Shown here one piece after another: positions 42,241-50,374 of a stretch of DNA of 64,000 nt (position 1 is its first letter; every line of letters starts with the position of its first letter). The position numbers and the translations under genes are program-made. The DNA lies in the NCBI GenBank assembly GCA_045588485.1, contig JAZNEI010000091.1:27107-91106 (forward strand). The letters run 5' to 3'. Source of the DNA: HGM04593 sp045588485 (GTDB lineage: Bacteria; Bacteroidota; Bacteroidia; Bacteroidales; Bacteroidaceae). The notes under the pieces were generated by a model, which worked only from the letters and a program-made list of their open reading frames with translations, did not search any database and was not told where the DNA came from.

Positions 42241-44358
42241 TTATTTCGCTCCCTTTACCCATTTGTCAAGCCAAGCAAAGAAAGTTCGCTGCCACAAGAT
42301 ACCGTTCTGAGGTTTAAGCACCCAGTGGTTCTCGTCGGGGAAAAGGAGCAACTGAGCCGGTACTCCTTTCAGTTTTGCAGCGTTGAAGGCTGCCATTGAT
42401 TGTGACGAGAGGATACGGTAGTCGAGGTCGCCGTGAATGAGCAGGATGGGTGTATCCCATTTGTCAACAAACTTATGGGGCGAGTTAGCGTAAGAACGTT
42501 GTGTCTGTGCGCTCTTCTCATGAGGTGCCCCGCCAAGATCCCAATTTGTGAACCAGCTCTCCTCGGTCTCGAAGTACTGTTGCTCCATATTAAAGAATCC
42601 GTCGTGTGCAATGAATGCCTTAAAGCGCTTGTCGTGGTGTCCTGCCATCCACATAGCTGTATATCCTCCGAAGCTGGCTCCTACGCAACCCAAACGGTCG
42701 GTGTCGACGTATGGCTCTTTGCACAGGTCGTCAATGGCAGCAAAGAGGTCCTGCATACATTGGCCGCCGTAGTCGCCGCTTATCTGCTCGTTCCATTCGA
42801 GACCGAATCCGGGGAGACCGCGACGGTTAGGTGCTATAATGATATAGTCGTTGGCTGCCATTATCTGGAAATTCCAACGGAAACTCCAGAATTGGCTTAC
42901 GGGAGACTGAGGACCTCCCTCGCAGAATAGAAGGGTGGGATATTTCTTGTTGGGGTCGAAGTGAGGAGGATAGATTACCCAAGAGTGTAATTGCTTGCCA
43001 TCGGTAGTGGTGCACCAACGTGCCTCGACCTTTCCAAAGTCCATCTGCTCGTACAGATGTTTGTTCTCTTGTGTCAACTGTGTGACAGGGGCATTGGCAA
43101 CAGGGTCCAATGAGAATATCTCTGTTGCCGAACTTATGCTCTGGCGGGTGGCAATGAGCTTGTTGCCCAATGTGGCTACCGAGGTGTAGTCGTAGTCGCC
43201 ATCGGTAAGCTGTTTAAGGTCGCCTACAAGGTTGATATTGTATATCATAGAGGCACCGTGCCATACGCCTGTGAAATAAAGGCTGTTGCCATCAGCTGCC
43301 CAACAGTAGCTGTCGACATTGCTGTCGAAGGGTTTTTCACTGATGTATTTCTGCTCTCCGCTTCGGATGTCCATAATACACAGTCGATTCTGGTCGCTTT
43401 CGTAACCGTCACGTTTCATACTGAGCCACGCAAGGTAATTGCCGTCAGGCGAGAATGTGGGTGCTGTGTCGTATCCGTAGTTCGAACGTGCATCATCCAA
43501 TTTGCACAGATTCAGTGTCTCGTTACTCTCAAGGTCGAGTAGGTAGATGTCTGTGTCTGTGCTGACTGAGTAGTCACGTCCTGTCTTTTTATTGCAGGCG
43601 TATGCAAGTTTTTTGCTGTCGGGACTCCAGGCGAGCTGCTCGACACCGCCAAAAGGACGGTTGGGACAGTCGTATGCTGTTCCTTCGAGTATATCTTTGC
43701 TGCCGCTTATAGTATTACCGTCGAATGATGCTATAAAAGGATGGGGAGCATCGGTAATCCACTCGTCCCAATGCTTGTACATGAGGTCGTTTACTACAAA
43801 GCCTTTTGCAAGGGGAAGGTCGGGGTGAATATCGGCTGTGGTCTCTTTAATCTTAATGCGCTTTACAAGGACAATCTTTGTCTCATCGGGCGAAAATAGG
43901 AATCCTTCTATATCACTCTCTTCATTTGATAACTGCTTGCGCTCGCTGCCATCGGGATTCATCTCCCATACCTGATTGCTTCCTCCTTCGTTCGAGAGGA
44001 ATGCTATCTTTGTGCCGCCTTTTATCCACGCTGCACCTGTCTCGTTGGCTGCTGTGGTGGTAAGTAACTGATGGTTGCTTCCGTCAGCGTTCATGATGTT
44101 CAGAGTGTGGTGGCTCTTGTTTTGCTCTACGCTGTAGTAGCTTACGCCATACACAACACTCTGAGCATTGGGGGATACACTCACTTCGCCTATGCGTCCC
44201 ATTGCCCAAAGAGCTTCGGGGGTAAGTCGACGGTTCTCAATCTTCATCTGCTTTTTGCCGATGATGGGGGCTGCTTCTTTGTCGCTGCCATCGCTACACG
44301 ATGTCACTGCTGCTCCGGCCATTAACATTGCTGCCATAATAATTGAATGTTTTTTCAT
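42241..44358 (-). CDS. S9 family prolyl oligopeptidase-type peptidase (DPP5-like lipoprotein)
   Basis: A 705-residue protein with a lipobox signal (AGAAVTSCSDG). Then comes a beta-propeller of WD40/TolB-like repeats (about residues 45-420) and an alpha/beta-hydrolase domain. The catalytic triad is S562 in GASFGGY, D646 in HGDLDYR and H678 in DENHWV. The sequence PNRRGLPGFG in the active-site region fits DPP5-like enzymes, which release dipeptides from the N-terminus of peptides, preferring hydrophobic residues. It is expected in the periplasm or at the outer membrane. The MFS carrier downstream would import the products. Confidence 0.88.
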   Translation of the reverse strand: MKKHSIIMAAMLMAGAAVTSCSDGSDKEAAPIIGKKQMKIENRRLTPEALWAMGRIGEVSVSPNAQSVVYGVSYYSVEQNKSHHTLNIMNADGSNHQLLTTTAANETGAAWIKGGTKIAFLSNEGGSNQVWEMNPDGSERKQLSNEESDIEGFLFSPDETKIVLVKRIKIKETTADIHPDLPLAKGFVVNDLMYKHWDEWITDAPHPFIASFDGNTISGSKDILEGTAYDCPNRPFGGVEQLAWSPDSKKLAYACNKKTGRDYSVSTDTDIYLLDLESNETLNLCKLDDARSNYGYDTAPTFSPDGNYLAWLSMKRDGYESDQNRLCIMDIRSGEQKYISEKPFDSNVDSYCWAADGNSLYFTGVWHGASMIYNINLVGDLKQLTDGDYDYTSVATLGNKLIATRQSISSATEIFSLDPVANAPVTQLTQENKHLYEQMDFGKVEARWCTTTDGKQLHSWVIYPPHFDPNKKYPTLLFCEGGPQSPVSQFWSFRWNFQIMAANDYIIIAPNRRGLPGFGLEWNEQISGDYGGQCMQDLFAAIDDLCKEPYVDTDRLGCVGASFGGYTAMWMAGHHDKRFKAFIAHDGFFNMEQQYFETEESWFTNWDLGGAPHEKSAQTQRSYANSPHKFVDKWDTPILLIHGDLDYRILSSQSMAAFNAAKLKGVPAQLLLFPDENHWVLKPQNGILWQRTFFAWLDKWVKGAK

Positions 44359-44454
44359 CTTTTATAAGGTTTTATTTGTGTCTTTGTTTATCCGAAACGT
44401 CAGATAATGCATCTGCTCTTTTGTCCTTATGTATAAGGATTGCTGCAAAATATG

Positions 44455-44462
44455 CAAATTTA
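44455..44462 (-). promoter_or_regulatory. -7 element for the S9 peptidase operon
   Basis: TAAATTTG on the minus strand, about 97 bases upstream of the peptidase start. A TTTG (CAAA on plus) lies 23 bases further upstream, so the spacing is longer than the optimum. Confidence 0.4.
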
Positions 44463-44565
44463 CTTATTTTTTGAAGATTAGGAAACAAAAATGTGATTTT
44501 AACGTCGAGTAGATACCTATTTATATAAAAAAGATTAAATAATTGTAGGTTTATACAATTTACTA

Positions 44566-44573
44566 TATATTTG
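44566..44573 (+). promoter_or_regulatory. -7 element for the beta-galactosidase gene
   Basis: TATATTTG followed by C, 56 bases before the start codon; ATTG is at 44542-44545, 20 bases upstream, a near match to the -33 element. Confidence 0.5.
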
Positions 44574-44628
44574 CTTAAAATGTCTTATCTTAGAAAAGTA
44601 TATTAGATAATTTGCAATATTAAGAATA

Positions 44629-47600
44629 ATGAAGAAAATTAATTTATTTGTACAAGGAGCGTTTATTGTGCTTTTAATGTTGTTTACGCCACGGTTGGTG
44701 TGTGCAACCTCCTTTCCTGTCAGTGGAAATGTGTATCGCATTGTGAGTGTAACCGAGGGTCTTGCCATGACAAATGGCGATACAGGTGAATTGGGAACGC
44801 CTATCTCAATGGCCGCAGTTGGTGAGAACGTCAAGGGACAGGAGTGGGCGTTTATATCTGTGTCGGATAAAGAACCTCTTTTTCTGATATATAACCCCAA
44901 CTATAATCTTGTCGCCGATATGGCTTTGGCATCGTCGGCTCCAGGCTCTCTTTTACAGTGGAGTGCAACTGTATCATCCAATCAGGTATTCTATGCCAAA
45001 ATTGTTGATGGAGAGACAAATATAGTCCAACTGCTTAATGCTTCGGACCCCGAGAGCGCTGTAACAGCCGATGGAACCAAACAGTTGGCTCTGGGAAACA
45101 ATCTCAGCTCCGAGGCTACACATTTCCGTCTTCAGGATTTGGGCAAAAAATGTGATATTGTTTTTCCTGTCGCATCGCAGCACTATGTTATTACTCACGT
45201 GCCTACCGGATATTCATTAAATGACCGAGGTGTTAATGCCAACGATGCGCGTATCTTTGCCGATGCTTGTCCCGAAGAAGATTATAACGACTTTGTATGG
45301 CAGCTACGTCGTGCCTCAAACGATGTATCATATTTTCAGTTATATAATCCTTACGACGGTAAGGCTATTGATATGGCATTGAAGGGGTTGAAGGTTCCTC
45401 TTTTGTGGGATGCTTCATATACTAACGTTAACCAATATGTATATTTAGTTCCTGTGGATGATGAACCCGGAGTATTCCAGCTTATGGGATATACCGATGG
45501 CAACTGGGGCACAAAGTACTATTTTACAGTTTCGGGTAATATGGTTACGATGAGTACCTCGCCAAATGCACAAAACTCCTATTTCAAGTTGACAAAGGTT
45601 GCTCCCAATGACCTTCCCGGCACTGTTATGTGGGAAGATCATACCATTTTTGAGGAGAATAAAGAACAGGCACACGCTACATACGCTCCTTATAAGTCGA
45701 CCGAGGAGATGATGGCCGACGAGAGATATAATCTTCCCTGGCTCACTCCCAATAGCTCAAATTATCTCTCTCTTAACGGAGTGTGGAATCTTAACTATGT
45801 CGAGGATGTGAAGAAACGTCCCGGTGAGGAAGACTTTTGGGGTGATGCTGTGGATGTAAGCTCGTGGGACACAATCTCGGTACCTTCGTGTCTCGAAATG
45901 AAAGGTTACGGCGACCCCTATTATATTAATGTGAACTATCCTTTTGCCAATAATCCACCGTACATAATGATGAATAATGGGCTGCCTAAGCCTGTTGCTT
46001 CGTATCGTCGCAATTTCGACCTGCCCGAAGAGTGGGACGGAAAGCGTGTATTTCTTCATTTCGATGGTATCTATAGTGCGGCTCTTGTGTGGGTGAATGG
46101 TGAATATGTCGGTTACACTCAGGGTGCCAATAATGAGTCGGAGTTTGATGTTACTGCAATGGTGCGGAAGGGTAGCAATAATGTCTCGGTGCAGGTGTTC
46201 CGTTGGAGTGATGGTTCGTATCTCGAAGGACAGGATATGTGGCACATGAGTGGTATCCATCGAGATGTGTATCTTTTTGCCACTCCAAAGACATTTGTGC
46301 GCGACCATTATATAACAAGTAATCTTGACGCTGCATCCAACTATGCAGCCGGTACAATGAATGTACAACTGACAATGGATAACCGCGATGAAGAGGCTGT
46401 GTCAAAGAGTGTCGATGTTACTCTGTTAGCACCCGATGGCTCGGCTTTAGCCAAGAAAGAGACCGTTTTTGAGTTTGCAGCAGGCGAGAATGAGAAGCAG
46501 GTCAACCTCTCGTTCGAGGGATTGACAGCGCTGCTTCCCTGGACAGCCGAGACTCCTAATCTGTATACAGTGATAGTTGCACAGAAGGATAATACCGGAA
46601 AAGAGGAACATGTGTTCTCGACTAAATATGGTTTCCGTCACATCGAGATAAAGAACAGTCTTGTATATATCAATGGACAGAAGATTCTTTTTAAGGGTGC
46701 GAATACTCAAGATACACATCCTGTTTACGGTCGTTCGATAGATGTTGAGACTATGCTCACCGACGTTAAGATGATGAAGCAGGCCAATATGAACACAATT
46801 CGTAACAGCCACTATCCACGACAGGCAAAGATGTACTCGATGTTCGACTATTATGGACTATACTGTATGGATGAGGCCGACCTCGAGTGTCACCGCAACT
46901 GGGATGCATCGGGCGAGAAGGGCGGTATAACAAACGACGACAGCTGGCGTTCGCAGTATATCGACCGTACGGTGCGTATGGTGTATCGTGGCCGTAACTT
47001 CCCATCTATTATCTTCTGGAGCTTGGGTAATGAAAGTGGTGGCGGAAAGAATTTTGGTCACACCTACGCTGCTGTACGTGCTATTGACAACCGTATAATC
47101 CATTATGAGGGTGCTACTCGTGGAGGAACAGAATATAGCGATTTGTGGTCGGTAATGTATCCCAATATCTCAAAGTGTCGCACTGAAGCCAACAATAATT
47201 GGAGGCAACAACCCTATTTTATGTGTGAATATGCTCATGCAATGGGTAATGCTGTTGGTAATCTTAAAGAGTACTGGGATATAATCGAGAGCAGTAAATA
47301 TGGAATAGGTGGCTGTATCTGGGATTTTGTCGACCAGTCTATCTACGATGCCGAGGATATTAAAAATGGTAATTTTCAAGTGGATGGAGTTAACAAGTAT
47401 CGTACAGGCAGTGACTATCCCGGACCTCATCAAGGTAACTTTGTTAACAATGGTCTTGTATCGGCCGACCGAGCATGGAGTCCCGAACTTACCGAGGTTA
47501 AGAATGTCTATCAGTATATAAAATTTACCAACTTCTCGAAATCAGCTAAGCGTATTCAGATTCAGAATAAGTACGACTTTATTACACTTGATAGCTTCTA

Positions 47601-48948
47601 CCTGCACTATGCTGTGCTTGTCAATGGTGTCGAGGTTGAGGAGGGACGTATAGAACTGCCTGCTACTGCCCCTAATGCATACGCAACTCTCACAGTGCCA
47701 TATACTCTTCCCGAGGGTGATGATGAGGTGTTGCTTAATGTTAATGTCTGTCTTAAAGAGGATGCTTTGTGGGCCGATGCCGATTACTCTGTTGCTGCGG
47801 CACAATATACACTGCGCGAGCGTCCATCGACTTTGCAAGAGGTTGTTGTAACCGAAGAACCCTTAGTGGTGGATAACAGTACCAACCGTTATATCTATAA
47901 TATAAAGAATAGTCGTGTATCGGTAAAATTCAATTCTACAGGTATGCTGCAGTCGTGGGTGGTGGATGGAGTAGAGCGCCTGGCAAAAGCGCCCGAGTAT
48001 GAGAATTACCGTTGGGTCGAGAATGACGGACCCACCGAGACAAATTATTCATCGGCAAATGGTGTCGGCACACGCTCTATAACTATTGCCGAGGAGACCG
48101 GCGATTGGGTGCGTGTGGTTGTAAAGGCAACCGGTGGACGCAACTGCGATTATGTTTGGGAGTATAAAGTCTACAATAGTGGTGTTATAGAACTATCGGC
48201 ACAGTATTCGGTACTCATAAATAATCTGCGTCGTGTAGGATTGGGTATTGAGTTTCCTTCTAACTTCTGCAATGTAGAGTACTATGCGAGAGGTCCCTGG
48301 GAGAACTATCCCGACAGGAAGACAGGCTCGTTCCTTGGACGATATACAACGACAGTTGCCGATATGTTCGAGCCTTATCCCAAGCCACAAAGTATGGGTA
48401 ACCGTGAGAATCTGCGCGACCTTACACTCGTCGACCCTGAAACGGGCAATGGTATTAAGGTTGAGACCGAGGGAGATGTGGCATTTTCAACTCTCTATTA
48501 TAGCGATGTAGCTCTTAAGAGTGCCGGTCATGCGTGGGAACTTGAACCGGGTAATATATATGCTCATTTCGACTGTATTCAGTTGGGTATAGGTAACGGT
48601 AGTTGCGGACAGGGTACAGGTACTCTTGCCGAGTATACTATCACAATGGGTAAAAAGTATAGTTATAAGCTGCGATTCTCGCCTATGAATAAAGAGCAGA
48701 CAGGTGTTGACGAGGTTATCGATGTATGCGCTTTTGAACCTCTTGATGGCGTGCTTCTTTGTAAAGGCAACTTTGCCGATGATACAGTGGTAGAACTCTA
48801 TAATCTCGGAGGTGTGAAAATCGCAACAGCTGTTGCCGATGGTCAGTGCAATGAAATATCGGTTGTTACAAGTAAACTTCCAAAGGCGGCCTATATTATA
48901 GTTGTTAAAGATGGCAACGGAAAGAGAAGTTACAGGATACTTTTGTAA
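44629..48948 (+). CDS. Secreted GH2 beta-galactosidase with ricin-like lectin part and T9SS sorting domain
   Basis: A 1439-residue protein in four parts. First a signal peptide (LLMLFTPRLVCA). Then two beta-trefoil ricin-like regions (about residues 30-330), ending before TVMWEDHTIFEENK. Then a full LacZ-like GH2 enzyme from about 335 to 1330: the acid/base is E802 in SLGNESGG, the nucleophile is E867 in MCEYAHAMGN, and the jelly-roll domain comes first. The end (LYNLGGVKIATAV then LPKAAYIIVVKDGNGKRSYRIL) is a type A T9SS sorting domain. It is therefore likely secreted by the type IX system and attached to the cell surface. The substrate would be galactosides; no SusC/D pair is adjacent. Confidence 0.9.
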   Translation: MKKINLFVQGAFIVLLMLFTPRLVCATSFPVSGNVYRIVSVTEGLAMTNGDTGELGTPISMAAVGENVKGQEWAFISVSDKEPLFLIYNPNYNLVADMALASSAPGSLLQWSATVSSNQVFYAKIVDGETNIVQLLNASDPESAVTADGTKQLALGNNLSSEATHFRLQDLGKKCDIVFPVASQHYVITHVPTGYSLNDRGVNANDARIFADACPEEDYNDFVWQLRRASNDVSYFQLYNPYDGKAIDMALKGLKVPLLWDASYTNVNQYVYLVPVDDEPGVFQLMGYTDGNWGTKYYFTVSGNMVTMSTSPNAQNSYFKLTKVAPNDLPGTVMWEDHTIFEENKEQAHATYAPYKSTEEMMADERYNLPWLTPNSSNYLSLNGVWNLNYVEDVKKRPGEEDFWGDAVDVSSWDTISVPSCLEMKGYGDPYYINVNYPFANNPPYIMMNNGLPKPVASYRRNFDLPEEWDGKRVFLHFDGIYSAALVWVNGEYVGYTQGANNESEFDVTAMVRKGSNNVSVQVFRWSDGSYLEGQDMWHMSGIHRDVYLFATPKTFVRDHYITSNLDAASNYAAGTMNVQLTMDNRDEEAVSKSVDVTLLAPDGSALAKKETVFEFAAGENEKQVNLSFEGLTALLPWTAETPNLYTVIVAQKDNTGKEEHVFSTKYGFRHIEIKNSLVYINGQKILFKGANTQDTHPVYGRSIDVETMLTDVKMMKQANMNTIRNSHYPRQAKMYSMFDYYGLYCMDEADLECHRNWDASGEKGGITNDDSWRSQYIDRTVRMVYRGRNFPSIIFWSLGNESGGGKNFGHTYAAVRAIDNRIIHYEGATRGGTEYSDLWSVMYPNISKCRTEANNNWRQQPYFMCEYAHAMGNAVGNLKEYWDIIESSKYGIGGCIWDFVDQSIYDAEDIKNGNFQVDGVNKYRTGSDYPGPHQGNFVNNGLVSADRAWSPELTEVKNVYQYIKFTNFSKSAKRIQIQNKYDFITLDSFYLHYAVLVNGVEVEEGRIELPATAPNAYATLTVPYTLPEGDDEVLLNVNVCLKEDALWADADYSVAAAQYTLRERPSTLQEVVVTEEPLVVDNSTNRYIYNIKNSRVSVKFNSTGMLQSWVVDGVERLAKAPEYENYRWVENDGPTETNYSSANGVGTRSITIAEETGDWVRVVVKATGGRNCDYVWEYKVYNSGVIELSAQYSVLINNLRRVGLGIEFPSNFCNVEYYARGPWENYPDRKTGSFLGRYTTTVADMFEPYPKPQSMGNRENLRDLTLVDPETGNGIKVETEGDVAFSTLYYSDVALKSAGHAWELEPGNIYAHFDCIQLGIGNGSCGQGTGTLAEYTITMGKKYSYKLRFSPMNKEQTGVDEVIDVCAFEPLDGVLLCKGNFADDTVVELYNLGGVKIATAVADGQCNEISVVTSKLPKAAYIIVVKDGNGKRSYRILL

Positions 48949-48975
48949 AAGTTGCTCCTATATTTGGAACGATTA

Positions 48976-49028
48976 ACAGAATATTACCCGAACTTTCTTC
49001 GAGAGAGTTCGGGTAATATTCTGTTTTT
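48976..49028. terminator. Strong terminator after the beta-galactosidase gene
   Basis: A 19-bp stem: ACAGAATATTACCCGAACT at 48976-48994 with its complement at 49006-49024, then five Ts. It is nearly symmetric, so it could act from both sides. The 322-bp stretch 48949-49271 holds only this and the next promoter. Confidence 0.88.
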
Positions 49029-49190
49029 AGGAAAAACCAATGGCTGGTTTTGTCCTTTATTATGTTAAAATGGTTCCTTTTATGATGAAAAAATAGGGTT
49101 AAAAAGCTATAGTTTACAGTTTTTTGTAAAAAATGACATTTTTAGCTAAAAAAAGTCAACGAAAATGAATAAGTTTAAATAAAAAAGTTG

Positions 49191-49198
49191 TACCTTTG
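49191..49198 (+). promoter_or_regulatory. -7 element for the 70-residue lipoprotein
   Basis: TACCTTTG, perfect -7, about 73 bases before the start codon. It is the same -7 sequence as the tRNA-Lys promoters. No exact TTTG lies 19 bases upstream. Confidence 0.5.
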
Positions 49199-49271
49199 CA
49201 CCCGTTTTAAGAAGAGAGGTTGCCGAAACGCTATGAAGGGAGTAGGCGAGAATTAAACTTTATTTGTTGTT

Positions 49272-49484
49272 ATGAAAAAGTTCTTTATGATTGCAACAGT
49301 TGCTTTCGCAATGTGTGCTTGTGGTAACACTTCAAACAATGTAAAATCTGAGCCCGTAGCTACAGATAGCATCGCATCTTCAGTTGCAACATCAGTAGTT
49401 CCTACTGCTGCTACAGAGGTGTTGCCCGCTGCTGCTCCCGGTCCCGAGAACGGTGGCAAGGTTGCTACTGAGGTTACTAAGTAA
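49272..49484 (+). CDS. Tiny Ala/Thr/Val-rich lipoprotein
   Basis: A 70-residue protein. The N-terminus MKKFFMIATVAFAMCACGN has a lipobox (MCAC). The mature part of about 52 residues is made of Ala, Thr, Val, Ser, Pro and a few Glu, predicted disordered. It is not recognised. The expected location is membrane-anchored in the periplasm or outside. It stands alone with its own promoter and is followed by hairpins, so it is probably a real, well-expressed small gene. Codon choice is that of highly expressed genes. Confidence 0.65.
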   Translation: MKKFFMIATVAFAMCACGNTSNNVKSEPVATDSIASSVATSVVPTAATEVLPAAAPGPENGGKVATEVTK

Positions 49485-49518
49485 TTCAGAACAGTTACAG
49501 AGAAGTTATATATGCCGA

Positions 49519-49555
49519 ACAATCTCATTGTCCAATATAGGACAAACGAGATTGT
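49519..49555 (+). terminator. Hairpin after the tiny lipoprotein gene
   Basis: ACAATCTC at 49519-49526 pairs with GAGATTGT at 49548-49555, with an inner TTGTCC/GGACAA stem. The nine-T run is 15 bases further on. Confidence 0.55.
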
Positions 49556-49623
49556 GGCAATAACTTCGCTTTTTTTTTGATTGAACTGCTGCAACTTTCT
49601 GTAGTTTCTGAAAGTTATAAGTA

Positions 49624-49671
49624 ATATAACATAATAGACGAACTCTCAAGAGTTCGTCTATTATGTTATAT
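49624..49671. terminator. Long perfect hairpin between convergent genes
   Basis: A perfect stem of about 22 bp around a TCAA loop at 49646-49649, directly before the stop of the PorT-like gene. It is likely the terminator of that minus-strand operon and may also act on the plus strand. Confidence 0.75.
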
Positions 49672-49681
49672 TATGCTATAT

Positions 49682-50374
49682 TTAACGGTTGAAAATTGGT
49701 ATCGAGTAACCGATTCTTGCCGATATTGTATTGTTTGCAGAACGTCCGTAATCGTCTGTCTTAGAGTTGTTGAATATATCGCTCAGTCCGTAATAGTATC
49801 TTCCTTCGATGATGAAATTACCGGCCTTCGTCTTAATCTCCAGTCCTAAGCCTCCTGCAATGCCGTACTCGAATTTCTTATCAATGCTCTTGCCGTATAC
49901 GGGGCGAGTACTTGCAGGACGACTTTCGATGTCCCAACTGCCTATGTACTCCTCTTTGTCGCTCAGCATGAGTCCTATCTGTGGTCCAAGGTTGATGAAG
50001 AATTGTGCTCCTCGTGGCTCTTTGCCGAATGCCAAATGGGCAAAGAATGGCACCTCGACATAATTTAATGTGCGTTTGTAGCTATTGCCTGTCTGGTCGT
50101 CGAAATCCTCTTCCCAGCCGCGTTGCGAGAAGTTTACTTCGAGCTGCGCAGCGCATATCATATTGAAATACTTCTCGCTTGTGTATCGTATGCTTACACC
50201 ACCGTTTAGGCCGTTAAGATATTTCTGACCTATCTTGGGCTGCATATCCATCTGGCTCATGTTCAATCCTCCTGCAAAACCTATCTCAAGAATGCTGCGT
50301 GGCTGTTCAACCTGTGCAGCAACTGTTGTGGCAAACAATAGTGCCGCTATAATGTGAAATATTCTGTTTCTCAT
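49682..50374 (-). CDS. Outer-membrane beta-barrel protein, PorT-like
   Basis: A 230-residue protein with a signal peptide (IIAALLFATTVAAQ). The mature part is an eight-strand-like barrel with alternating hydrophobic strands and glycine-rich turns (ILEIGFAGGLNMSQMDMQP, GVSIRYTSEKYFN, FFINLGPQIGLMLS, YGIAGGLGLEIKT, and the last strand ISARIGYSIPIF). This is the 'porin family / PorT' barrel of Bacteroidota; true PorT helps type IX secretion, but many paralogues are unrelated. Its start overlaps the stop of the LysM protein gene, so they form one operon. Confidence 0.8.
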   Translation of the reverse strand: MRNRIFHIIAALLFATTVAAQVEQPRSILEIGFAGGLNMSQMDMQPKIGQKYLNGLNGGVSIRYTSEKYFNMICAAQLEVNFSQRGWEEDFDDQTGNSYKRTLNYVEVPFFAHLAFGKEPRGAQFFINLGPQIGLMLSDKEEYIGSWDIESRPASTRPVYGKSIDKKFEYGIAGGLGLEIKTKAGNFIIEGRYYYGLSDIFNNSKTDDYGRSANNTISARIGYSIPIFNR

